Shown one piece after another: positions 1 through 6,224 of a stretch of 16,469 nucleotides of DNA. A program made the position numbers and the translations under genes. Every line of letters begins with the position of its first letter. Position 1 is the first letter of the stretch. This DNA comes from Candidatus Aenigmatarchaeota archaeon (GTDB lineage Archaea > Aenigmatarchaeota > Aenigmatarchaeia > CG10238-14 > SCSR01). The notes under the pieces are model-generated. The model did not search any database. It was not told the origin of the DNA and saw only the letters and a list, made by a program, of their open reading frames with translations. The stretch lies in NCBI GenBank assembly GCA_030616125.1, contig JAUWXZ010000004.1:1-16469 (forward strand). The letters are read 5' to 3'.

Positions 1-4
1 GAAT

Positions 5-30
5 AAAACAGATTGGAAAACAGATTGGAA
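5..30 (+). repeat. Perfect 12-bp tandem duplication at the start of the KH gene
   Basis: The unit AAAACAGATTGG occurs twice back to back (5-16 and 17-28), followed by AA. It is in frame and adds four codons (RLEN/RLEE). It also duplicates the possible TTG start codon (13 or 25). An in-frame TAA lies at 4-6, so the frame cannot extend further upstream by simple reading. Confidence 0.85.
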
Positions 31-510
31 GAGGAATTAAATATCATTTGGCTGGTGGGGAATACGGAAAGCGAATGGAAAGAACAATTAAAAAATTTTT
101 CAGATGTAAAAATTAAATTAAATGATGAAGTTTCGATAGAAAGTAAAGATCTTTTCCAAGTACTTAGAGTAAAAGAAATTATGAAAGCCTTTGGTAGAGG
201 ATTTGATTTTGATACTGCTTTAAGTTTACTGGATGAAGATTGTTTTTTAGATGTGCTAGAGATTAAAGACTTTAGTGGAAAATCAATAAAGAGACAATTG
301 GTCTTAAAAGGAAGAGTAATAGGAACGAAAGGAAAAATGAAAAAAATAATTGAAAAATACTGTGACGTAAAAATTGCAATATATGGAAAAACAATATCTA
401 TTATAGGAAAATGGGATAGGGTGAGATTAGCAAAAAAAGCAATCGAAATGCTTTTACATGGAGCAATGCATATAACAGTTTATAGATTTTTGGAAAAACA
501 AAAAAGGTGA
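13..510 (+). CDS. Pno1/Dim2-like KH-domain RNA-binding protein
   Basis: This is an archaeal homologue of Pno1/Dim2, a two-KH-domain protein that in eukaryotes and archaea helps mature the 3' end of small-subunit rRNA. The C-terminal KH is well preserved: a GRVIGTKGKMKKIIE segment with a proper GxxG loop, then KTISIIGKWDRVRLAKKAIEMLL, and the family ending GAMHITVYRFLEKQKR. The linker KAFGRGFDFDTALSLLDED is also typical. The N-terminal KH is degenerate: where a GxxG loop is expected the sequence reads LVGNTESEW. The start is uncertain. An in-frame stop lies at 4-6, there is no early ATG, and TTG at 13 or 25 are the candidates, both inside a tandem repeat. The gene ends 3 nt before the top6B start, so the two are probably co-transcribed. 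Confidence 0.85.
   Translation: MENRLEEELNIIWLVGNTESEWKEQLKNFSDVKIKLNDEVSIESKDLFQVLRVKEIMKAFGRGFDFDTALSLLDEDCFLDVLEIKDFSGKSIKRQLVLKGRVIGTKGKMKKIIEKYCDVKIAIYGKTISIIGKWDRVRLAKKAIEMLLHGAMHITVYRFLEKQKR
504..510 (+). promoter_or_regulatory. Shine-Dalgarno deciding the top6B start at 514
   Basis: AGGTGA sits at the 3' end of the KH gene, overlapping its stop codon, and lies 3 nt before ATG 514. It is complementary to the conserved 16S rRNA 3' end. It argues that translation of top6B begins at 514, upstream of the in-frame TAA at 595-597, and not at an internal TTG. Confidence 0.6.
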
Positions 511-513
511 ATT

Positions 514-2082
514 ATGGAAGAAAAGATAACTGCGGAAGGACTTGCAAATGAAATGCGCGAGATTAGCATAGCCGAGTTTTTCGAAATCCTAGAATAATTA
601 GGACGAAATAAAAACAAACATTTCTTGGGCTATGAAAATCCGACAAAAAGCTTACTTACTGTAACGAAGGAAGCCTTAGACAATAGTTTAGATGCTACAT
701 GCGATGCAAGAATTTTACCAGAAATTTTTATTTCAGTGAAAGAAATTGGGACAGATAAATTTAGGGTTAGAGTTGAAGATAACGGCCCAGGAATTCCTGA
801 ACAAAAAGTTCCTTTTGCTTTTGGTAAATTTTTGTATGGAAGTAAATTCCATAGATTGAGGCAGAGTAGAGGAATTATGGGTTTGGGTATTAGCGGCGGT
901 GTTTTATATTCTCAATTAACAACTGGAAAACCTGTAAAGATTACAACTAGTACAGGGAAAAAAATTCATGTTTTTGAATTAATGATTGATGTCACAAGAA
1001 ACGAACCCCATATAATTTCTCACCTCATACAAAAAAATCCTGAAAAATGGCATGGTATAAAAATTGAAATGGATGTTGAAGGAAGGTATATGGAAAGAAC
1101 TCAATCAATTCTTGAATACTTGAAGCAAACGGCTATAGCAAATCCTTTTGCCCATATGGTTTATGATGGACCAAATGGAAAAATTGAATTCTCTCGAACT
1201 GTTGACGAACTTCCAAAAATTCCAAAAGAAATCAAGCCCCATCCTTATGGAGTTGAACTTGGAGTTTTAAAAAGAATGCTTTTGCTTACAAAAGCAAGAA
1301 ATTTACTTGCTTTTTTGACTTCAGATTTTTCAAGAGTTGGAAGAAGATCAGCTGAGCAAATTTGCAGACTTGCAAAAATTGAATTTAGTAGAAATACAAA
1401 AAATCTGAAAGTAGAAGAAATTGAAAGGTTGCATAAAGCAATACAAATGGTCAAGCTTATTGCTCCTCCCACCAGCTGTCTATCACCTCTAGAAGAACGT
1501 TTGATTGAGGAAGGATTAAAAAAAGAAATAGATGCTGAATGTTACATTGCAGTTTTAAGACCTCCAACAGTTTATCGTGGATATCCTTTTCAAGTCTCAG
1601 TTGGATTGGCTTATGGGGGGAATTTACCATCAAACACAACATGTCAATTGATAAGATTTGCAAATAAAATTCCTTTGTTATACCATCAGGGAGATTGTGC
1701 TATCACTCAAGCCGTGAGTGAAATTGATTGGAGAAGATATGGATTGCAACAATCTTCTTGGACATTGCCAATAGGTCCTTTAACAATTTTGGTTCATTTT
1801 GCTTCTGTTTGGGTCCCATTCACCACAGAGGGGAAGCAAGCAATTGCCGCATATCCAGAAATTATAAGGGAGGTCAAGCTCGCTTTACAAGATGCTGGAA
1901 GAAAACTTGCAAAATTTGTTAGACAAAAAAGAAAATATAAAGAAAGATTTTTAAGAAAGCAGTTGTTTGAGCGTTATACCCCAGTTGTTGCAGAATGTTT
2001 ATCAAAGCTCACAAAAAAAGATCAAAAAACAATTTTAAATAAATTAGAAGAGTTTATAAAAAAGAAGGGTGAAACAAAATGA
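514..2082 (+). CDS. top6B: DNA topoisomerase VI subunit B, interrupted by a 24-nt intron-like insert
   Basis: This is the ATPase subunit of type IIB topoisomerase VI, which with Top6A passes duplexes through one another to relax and decatenate DNA. Joining 514-585 to 610-2082 gives a 514-aa protein, close to the usual 530. The N-terminal arm (EMREISIAEFFE + KNKHFLGY) is followed by GHKL motifs: EALDNSLDA (N-box), EDNGPGIP (G1) and RGIMGLGISGG (G2). Next come the helix-two-turn-helix region (LGVLKRMLLLTKARNL...RVGRRSAEQI) and the transducer domain, with RPPTVYRGYPFQVSVGLAYGGN and the switch-lysine segment TEGKQAI. In the DNA the frame is closed by TAA at 595-597 inside an extra 24 nt (586-609). 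Starting at TTG 625 instead would remove the arm that swaps between protomers on ATP binding. The stop codon overlaps the top6A start (ATGA). Confidence 0.93.
586..609 (+). other. Putative 24-nt bulge-helix-bulge intron in top6B mRNA
   Basis: The boundaries come first from protein homology: deleting 586-609 restores the conserved EFFE-KNKH junction and removes the TAA. The RNA then folds as a canonical BHB. The outer helix is UUU 577-579 with AAA 611-613. The 4-bp central helix is UUCG 580-583 with CGAA 604-607. The 5' bulge is AAA 584-586. The intron helix is UCCUA 587-591 with UAGGA 599-603, closing a 7-nt loop. The 3' bulge is AUA 608-610. The tRNA-splicing endonuclease cuts after the second base of each bulge, that is at 585/586 and 609/610, exactly the homology-derived ends. 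The outer helix is weak (three A-U pairs), and U579 could instead pair with A608. Splicing itself is inferred. Confidence 0.72.
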
Positions 2083-3152
2083 AAGAAGCAAAGAAAAAGA
2101 TTGAAAATTTGGGAGGGAAGATTTTGGAAGATATTGAAAAAAAGGTGAATCCGAATATCGATATCCCAATAAGAACTTTATCAAATATAGTCTATGACTC
2201 GAAAACTAGGATGCTCACTTTAGGAGGAAAAAGTGCAAAAAGGTTTCTGTTTCATACCGGACATGCGAAAAAATTCATGCAAACTATGCTCATCTCTGCT
2301 TTTTGTAAAGATTTGATAGATCAAAATATCCATACAAGCTTGAGGGATTTGTTCTACGCGCTAAAAAGAACTTTACCAAACTCTAATGAAAATACTTTTG
2401 ATGAGCAAAGCGAATCAAACCCAATTGTAGTTGATTTGGAAGTTATGTTAAATATTCTGAGGGAACAGCTGCATTTGAATGCAGACATCAGAGGGAGAGT
2501 TGTGGGTAATGTCGTCATCAGTGACAGAGGAGACACTGTAGACTTGTCTAAGCTTGGTTCCGGGGGATGGGCTATCCCAAGCAATATTGAAGATATCAAA
2601 TTCAAAAAAGTAAATGCAGATTATATTCTTGTAATAGAAAAAAATGCAGCGTTTGAAAGATTACATGAAGATAAATTTTGGCAAAAACACAAATGTATTT
2701 TAATTACAACACAAGGTCAACCAGCAAGAGGCACCAGAAGAGTAATCCAAAGACTGGCAATTGAATTCGACCTGCCTGTTTATGTTTTTACTGATTTGGA
2801 TGCTTATGGACTTTATATTTACTCTGTAATCAAATATGGTTCAATCGGTTTGGCACATGTTTCAGACAGACTGGGAACTACAAATGCAAAATTCTTGGGA
2901 CTTACGATGGACGATGTAGATAATTTTAATCTTAAAAATTTCACGATCAAAGCTGAAGAAGTTGACACAAAACGTGCGCAAGAGATGTTAAAATATAAGT
3001 GGTTTCAAAAACCAGAATGGCAAAAATTGTTAAAATCACTTATCAGTCGAAAAATTAAAGCAGAATTAGAATCTCTTTCTGGAAGAGGATTGAAATTTGT
3101 CACAGAAACTTATTTGCCAACCAAAATAAAGAATAAAGATTTTTTAGATTAA
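2079..3152 (+). CDS. top6A: DNA topoisomerase VI subunit A
   Basis: This is the Spo11-related catalytic subunit that makes the double-strand break and stays covalently attached to the 5' ends. It has 357 aa against a usual 370-390. The winged-helix (CAP) domain carries the catalytic tyrosine in TSLRDLFYALKR: Tyr93 matches the second tyrosine of the family's RDxYY motif, the first being Phe here. The Toprim domain follows, with the acidic residue Glu187 in LVIEKNAAFERL and the DxD pair Asp239/Asp241 in FTDLDAYGLYIYS, which bind Mg2+. The gene starts inside the top6B stop (ATGA), a translationally coupled arrangement common for this pair. Confidence 0.97.
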   Translation: MKEAKKKIENLGGKILEDIEKKVNPNIDIPIRTLSNIVYDSKTRMLTLGGKSAKRFLFHTGHAKKFMQTMLISAFCKDLIDQNIHTSLRDLFYALKRTLPNSNENTFDEQSESNPIVVDLEVMLNILREQLHLNADIRGRVVGNVVISDRGDTVDLSKLGSGGWAIPSNIEDIKFKKVNADYILVIEKNAAFERLHEDKFWQKHKCILITTQGQPARGTRRVIQRLAIEFDLPVYVFTDLDAYGLYIYSVIKYGSIGLAHVSDRLGTTNAKFLGLTMDDVDNFNLKNFTIKAEEVDTKRAQEMLKYKWFQKPEWQKLLKSLISRKIKAELESLSGRGLKFVTETYLPTKIKNKDFLD

Positions 3153-3165
3153 TTTTTGATTAAAA

Positions 3166-3176
3166 CTTATAAATTA
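3166..3176 (+). promoter_or_regulatory. TATA-like box upstream of tRNA-Thr
   Basis: CTTATAAATTA is centred about 29 nt before the first base of the tRNA, at the spacing expected for an archaeal TBP site. It follows the top6A stop and a T-run at 3141-3146 that may help end the upstream transcript. Confidence 0.45.
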
Positions 3177-3199
3177 TTAAATAGATAGATAATTTCAAT

Positions 3200-3283
3200 G
3201 CCTCGATAGCTCAACGGTTAGTCTAGTTAAAGAGCGATTGCCTTGTAAGCAATAGGTTGAGGGTTCAAATCCCTCTCGAGGCT
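3200..3283 (+). tRNA. tRNA-Thr (anticodon UGU) with an oversized D-loop
   Basis: The cloverleaf closes well. The acceptor stem is GCCTCGA with TCGAGGC (seven perfect pairs). The D-stem is GCTC with GAGC. The anticodon stem is ATTGC with GCAAT around loop CTTGTAA (UGU at 3244-3246). The T-stem is GAGGG with CCCTC around TTCAAAT. The discriminator is U, as usual for archaeal threonine tRNAs, and CCA is not encoded. The D-loop (3213-3231) is 19 nt where about 8 would be normal. Removing 11 nt (3221-3231 or a one-base shift either way) would give an ordinary arm, but I found no bulge-helix-bulge there. Confidence 0.92.
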
Positions 3284-3295
3284 CAAAGTGAAAAA

Positions 3296-3949
3296 ATGTT
3301 TGAATATCAAGGAATAAATATCTTCTGGCTAGGGCATTCCTCCTTCAAAATTAAAAATAGCAAAACAATTTATATTGATCCATTTCAAATAAAAGCTCAA
3401 GAAGTTGCTGACATAATTTTTATAACTCACGAACATTTTGATCATTGTAGTATGGGGGATATAGAAAAAATAGCATCAGTCAATACAGTAGTTGTCACTA
3501 CACCTATGGCAAAAGCAAAATTAACCAATCTAAAGGTTAGAGAAATTATGACAGTTAAGCCTGGTGATAAATTTGGGATAGATGATGTAATCTTTGAAGT
3601 AACCAATGCATATAATATTAATAAATTTAGATCGCCCGGTGTACTATTTCATCCTAGAGAAGACAAAATGGTTGGATTTATCCTCACAATTAAAAATGTC
3701 AGAATTTATCATACTGGAGATACAGACTTTATACCTCAGATGGAAAAAATAAAAGCAGATATTATTTTAGTCCCTGTTAGCGGAACGTATGTTATGACAG
3801 CAGAAGAGGCAGTTCAAGCTGTAAATATGATTAATCCAAAAATTGCTATACCAATGCATTATGGGAGTGTAGTTGGCAATGAAGAGGATGCTGAAAGATT
3901 CAAAAATCTTGCTAAATGCGAAGTAAAAATATTGAAGAGAGTAAAATGA
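3296..3949 (+). CDS. UPF0173/UlaG-like metallo-beta-lactamase-fold hydrolase
   Basis: This 217-aa metal-dependent hydrolase belongs to the UPF0173 group, whose substrate is not established. The N-terminus has the family pattern IFWLGHSSFKI...IYIDPF. The metal-binding motif is ITHEHFDH (His45, His47, Asp49, His50), with further ligands in IYHTGDTDF and IPMHYGS. I chose ATG 3296 because the frame upstream runs through tRNA-Thr, and a GTGA purine-rich site precedes this ATG. The gene begins 12 nt after the tRNA and could share its transcript. Its stop overlaps the next start as ATGA. No signal peptide is visible, so it is probably cytoplasmic. Confidence 0.88.
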   Translation: MFEYQGINIFWLGHSSFKIKNSKTIYIDPFQIKAQEVADIIFITHEHFDHCSMGDIEKIASVNTVVVTTPMAKAKLTNLKVREIMTVKPGDKFGIDDVIFEVTNAYNINKFRSPGVLFHPREDKMVGFILTIKNVRIYHTGDTDFIPQMEKIKADIILVPVSGTYVMTAEEAVQAVNMINPKIAIPMHYGSVVGNEEDAERFKNLAKCEVKILKRVK

Positions 3950-4311
3950 TAATAAATATAATTTTAACTTATTCCCTAATTGCGGGAATTATGTCAATCT
4001 GTCTATTTGTGTTTGGTATATTTTTTGAGAAAAACAAAAAAAAATCCAGAAATCTATTAATATGGGCAGTTTTATTTTTGGCTTCTTCTTTCTTAGCAAC
4101 CGAGTATGCTTTCTGGCTAGAAGGTTATGATCTTTTTGAGTTAACTTTTAAATTCAATTTCCCTTTGATATTTTATTTTGGAATTTGGTTTGTATTTATA
4201 ATCTGGTTGTTTGAATCGAGAAAAGAAAGGGTGGTTTGGGTTATATTTTTAATATTAGTGATAATTGCTATAATTATTGCAACCCAATGCATGAACTGCG
4301 TAAGATTTTAA
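3946..4311 (+). CDS. Small membrane protein with four predicted TM helices
   Basis: I do not recognise the family. The 121-aa product is almost all hydrophobic, with segments near residues 4-22 (IILTYSLIAGIMSICLFVFG), 34-48 (LLIWAVLFLASSFLA), about 68-88 (NFPLIFYFGIWFVFIIWLF) and 95-112 (VVWVIFLILVIIAIIIA). The first loop is very basic (EKNKKKSRN), which places it on the cytoplasmic side. A short tail contains CMNC. ATG 3946 overlaps the stop of the preceding hydrolase (ATGA), which supports this start over an ATG 30 nt upstream and suggests translational coupling. Confidence 0.72.
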   Translation: MIINIILTYSLIAGIMSICLFVFGIFFEKNKKKSRNLLIWAVLFLASSFLATEYAFWLEGYDLFELTFKFNFPLIFYFGIWFVFIIWLFESRKERVVWVIFLILVIIAIIIATQCMNCVRF

Positions 4312-4364
4312 AACTAAAAATTAAGTTATTTTTAATTGGGATCGTAGTCTAACCTGGTTAGGAC

Positions 4365-4383
4365 TTATCAAATGATACCTAGG
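4365..4383 (+). other. 19-nt tRNA intron between positions 25 and 26, canonical BHB
   Basis: The outer helix is 4354-4358 (CUGGU) with 4385-4389 (ACUGG), two of its pairs being G-U. The 4-bp central helix is UAGG 4359-4362 with CCUA 4378-4381. The 5' bulge is ACU 4363-4365. The intron helix is UAUC 4366-4369 with GAUA 4374-4377, loop AAAU. The 3' bulge is GGA 4382-4384. Cutting after the second base of each bulge releases 4365-4383 and joins GGAC to A-ACUGG, a normal D-stem/26/anticodon-stem junction. The position is non-canonical but of a kind known in archaeal tRNAs. Confidence 0.72.
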
Positions 4384-4395
4384 AACTGGCTCCAG

Positions 4396-4415
4396 GAGCA
4401 TGGAGCACTGATGAT
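4396..4415 (+). other. Probable 20-nt anticodon-loop intron (37/38), relaxed structure
   Basis: The position matches the commonest archaeal tRNA-intron site, as in many tRNA-Trp genes. Exon bases CUCC (4390-4393) pair with GGAG (4402-4405), and the 5' bulge AGG is in place. However, 11 nt (4406-4416) instead of three separate the central helix from the 3' anticodon strand, so only half of a BHB is formed. The segment contains GGAGCA repeated at 4395-4400 and 4402-4407. Confidence 0.5.
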
Positions 4416-4486
4416 ACCAGTCAATGGGGGTTCAAATCCCTCCGGTCCCAATTAATTACTTTTAGCTAAAAATTATATTATTAAAT

Positions 4487-4675
4487 ATGGGTCTTGCTAT
4501 AAAAATTTTAGGTATTGTTCTAATAATTGCTGGTGCTCTTTTACCAAAATTGGATTTCATTTACAGAGCAATCCTGATACTTGTCGGTGGTTTGCTTGCA
4601 GGAATTTTTGGTTTTATAATAGCGATTATAATTCTTATTGCAATTTACACAGGAAAGCTTCCAATTCCATTTTAG
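4487..4675 (+). CDS. Small two-TM membrane protein
   Basis: I do not recognise the family. The 62-aa product consists of two hydrophobic helices, about residues 4-21 (AIKILGIVLIIAGALLP) and 27-54 (RAILILVGGLLAGIFGFIIAIIILIAIY), with a short polar turn between them and the tail TGKLPIPF. The glycine-rich second helix (GGLLAGIFG) suggests tight helix packing. It lies 36 bp after the tRNA and is convergent with pcm. The upstream DNA is very AT-rich and there is no Shine-Dalgarno sequence, so it may be leaderless. A clean start, stop and membrane-like composition favour a real gene. Confidence 0.6.
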   Translation: MGLAIKILGIVLIIAGALLPKLDFIYRAILILVGGLLAGIFGFIIAIIILIAIYTGKLPIPF

Positions 4676-4697
4676 ATTCTCCATCAAAAAAATAGTT

Positions 4698-5357
4698 TTA
4701 TTCTTTCCAACCAAATTTTCCTTTTAAAGGAACAAAAATTACTCCACCTAAATTTTTTCTGATAATTTTTCCTTCCTTTGTTTTTTCTAAATAAACTAAT
4801 TCTTGATGCCCATAAGGTTCACCGACCGGTGAAACAATTATTCCACCTAGGTTAATTTGTTTTATCCACGGTTTGGGGATTTTAGGACAAGTCGCACTAC
4901 AAACAATTTTATCATAAGGGGCATACTTAGGTAAACCATTAGAACCGTCCCCTAAAATCAACTTAACTTTTTTAGCATAGCTTGTTTTTTCTAGATTTTT
5001 CTTTGCAAATTCATAAACTTCAGGAACATTTTCTATTCCAAAAACTTTTACTTTTGGACCAACCATCTCCTTCATGTACGCCAATAAAATTCCTGAACCT
5101 GCACCGATTTCTAAAACTTTATCCCTTTCTTTTAGTTTTAAAGCTGACATGAAGATAGCGTGCATATGGAGAGCACTAATTGTTTGCCCCTCTGGTATTG
5201 GTAAAGGGGTGTCAATGTAAGCATTAGATTTATATTCAGGAAGAATGAAATCTTCCCTTTTCACTTTTAGCATTGCTTTTTTTATTCTTACGTCTTTAAT
5301 ATACCCCATTCTTTCCAAGCTCCCTACAACTTCTTTCCTTTGTTTTTCAAAGTCCAT
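4698..5357 (-). CDS. pcm: Protein-L-isoaspartate O-methyltransferase
   Basis: This SAM-dependent enzyme methylates isoaspartyl residues in damaged proteins so that they can return to aspartate. It has 219 aa, the usual size. The substrate-binding segment IPEGQTISALHMHA (residues 54-67, usually GQTISxPHM) is followed by SAM motif I, VLEIGAGSG (81-89). The acidic ribose-binding region is VKVFGIENVPE, and LILGDGSNGLP is the family's post-motif. The C-terminal part has the expected GGIIVSPVGE...QELVYLEK strand series. It is transcribed divergently from the ribose-1,5-bisphosphate isomerase gene, only 33 bp away, with a TATA-like TTTATAT about 30 nt from its ATG. Confidence 0.95.
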   Translation of the reverse strand: MDFEKQRKEVVGSLERMGYIKDVRIKKAMLKVKREDFILPEYKSNAYIDTPLPIPEGQTISALHMHAIFMSALKLKERDKVLEIGAGSGILLAYMKEMVGPKVKVFGIENVPEVYEFAKKNLEKTSYAKKVKLILGDGSNGLPKYAPYDKIVCSATCPKIPKPWIKQINLGGIIVSPVGEPYGHQELVYLEKTKEGKIIRKNLGGVIFVPLKGKFGWKE

Positions 5358-5390
5358 ATTTTTAATTTAGTAAAACAAACTTGAATTTAT
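5358..5390. promoter_or_regulatory. Compact divergent promoter region between pcm and the AMP operon
   Basis: On the plus strand, TTTTTAATTT (5359-5369) is centred about 26 nt before ATG 5391. On the minus strand, ATATAAATTC (5383-5392) is centred about 30 nt before ATG 5357. Each TATA-like box lies almost at the other gene's start codon, so both mRNAs would be leaderless or nearly so, and the two promoters could interfere with each other. Confidence 0.4.
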
Positions 5391-6224
5391 ATGAGTGACT
5401 TGGAGAAAGTGACAAAAAATATCAAAAGTGTAAAAGTTCAGGGAGCAAAGCAAATTGCAATTTACAGCTTGAAGTTTCTGAAGAGATTCTGCAAAAAACA
5501 TGGATTTGGAAAAGAATTTGAAATTACTGCCAAAAAATTAGAAAAAATAAGACCAACTGCTGTTGTTTTACACAATTGTTTGAAAATATTAAAAAAAGAA
5601 AAAAGCTTAAAAACAATAAATAAACTAGTTAAAAATTTAAACGAATCCACAAAAAAAATTGCAAAAATTGGATCAAAGCTGATAAAAAACAACCACATGA
5701 TAATGACACACTGCCATTCCGGAGAAGCTTTAGCAGTAATAAAACAAGCATGGAAAGAGGGTAAAAAAATTTCAGTAATTGCAACAGAAACAGATCCTTT
5801 AGAGCAAGGTGTAAAAACTGCAAAAGAATTGGCAAAATTAAAAATTCCTGTCACTTTGATTACAGATTCTGCTGTTGGTTATTTCATGCCAGAAGTTAAT
5901 TTGGTGATGGTTGGAAGTGATGCAATAAGAAAAGAAGGTATTGTAAATAAAACTGGTACTTCTTTGCTTGCCTTAGCTGCAAAAGAAAACAAAAAACCAT
6001 TTTATGTTATTGCTAATTCATTGAAATTGGATAGAAGAAAAAAAATGGTTATTGAGGAAAGACCTGCAAGAGAAGTTTATCTTGAATTATTACATCCTGG
6101 AAAATTGGAAGGGGTAAAAATTAGAAATCCTGCGTTTGATGTAACTCCTTGGAAATTTATAACAGCAGTAGTAACAGAAAAAGGAATTTTAAAGCCTGAA
6201 CAAATTTTGAGGTTGTTGAAATGA
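5391..6224 (+). CDS. Ribose-1,5-bisphosphate isomerase (eIF2B-like fold)
   Basis: This enzyme converts ribose 1,5-bisphosphate, made by AMP phosphorylase, into ribulose 1,5-bisphosphate for RuBisCO. It belongs to the eIF2B alpha/beta/delta-related superfamily. The 277 aa show the N-terminal helical domain with RPTAVVLHN (54-62), then MTHCHSGEAL with Cys108, and VMVGSDAIRKEGIVNKTGT with Asp177. Cys108 and Asp177 sit at the same 69-residue spacing as the catalytic Cys133/Asp202 pair of the Thermococcus kodakarensis enzyme. This, with the RuBisCO neighbour, separates it from eIF2B-type or methylthioribose-1-phosphate isomerases. Its stop overlaps the RuBisCO start (ATGA). No Shine-Dalgarno is visible, so it is probably leaderless. 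Confidence 0.93.
   Translation: MSDLEKVTKNIKSVKVQGAKQIAIYSLKFLKRFCKKHGFGKEFEITAKKLEKIRPTAVVLHNCLKILKKEKSLKTINKLVKNLNESTKKIAKIGSKLIKNNHMIMTHCHSGEALAVIKQAWKEGKKISVIATETDPLEQGVKTAKELAKLKIPVTLITDSAVGYFMPEVNLVMVGSDAIRKEGIVNKTGTSLLALAAKENKKPFYVIANSLKLDRRKKMVIEERPAREVYLELLHPGKLEGVKIRNPAFDVTPWKFITAVVTEKGILKPEQILRLLK

Larger units (their letters stand above)
4338..4450 (+). tRNA. Intron-containing tRNA, best read as tRNA-Trp (anticodon CCA)
   Basis: The acceptor is GGGATCG with CGGTCCC (one U-G pair), the discriminator is A, and no CCA is encoded. The D-stem GTCT with GGAC encloses AACCTGGTTA, and the T-stem GGGGG with CCCTC encloses TTCAAAT. The best anticodon stem is ACTGG (4385-4389) with CCAGT (4417-4421). 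The loop opens with CUCCAG, the hallmark of archaeal tRNA-Trp, with CCA at 4392-4394. Two insertions must be removed: 19 nt at 4365-4383, and 20 nt after G37 (4396-4415), leaving loop CUCCAGA and a 74-nt tRNA. A less complete alternative is an Ile hairpin: ACUG 4407-4410 with CAGU 4418-4421 around a loop containing GAU, but with only four pairs. Confidence 0.78.

Noticed and set aside
583..615. Ribosomal bypassing (T4 gene 60 style) across the top6B insert
   Set aside because: The only matching take-off/landing pair is GAA (583-585) with GAA (605-607), a 22-nt hop. It lands out of frame and would give IKTNIS instead of KNKHFLGY.
625..2082. top6B starting at TTG 625
   Set aside because: It would discard a recognisable, conserved N-terminal arm encoded in the same frame from ATG 514 with a ribosome-binding site. 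The conserved KNKHF residues just upstream of 625 would also be untranslated.
3218..3235. BHB intron in the tRNA-Thr D-loop
   Set aside because: I tried 11-nt excisions starting at 3220, 3221 and 3222; none gives a 4-bp central helix with 3-nt bulges.
3257..3295. N-terminal extension of the metallo-beta-lactamase-fold protein
   Set aside because: The open frame runs through the T-arm of tRNA-Thr. The family N-terminus begins at ATG 3296.
4396..4416. Box C/D guide RNA inside the tRNA-Trp intron, as in haloarchaea
   Set aside because: A UGAUGA is present, but about 20 nt cannot hold C, D, C' and D' boxes plus guide sequence.
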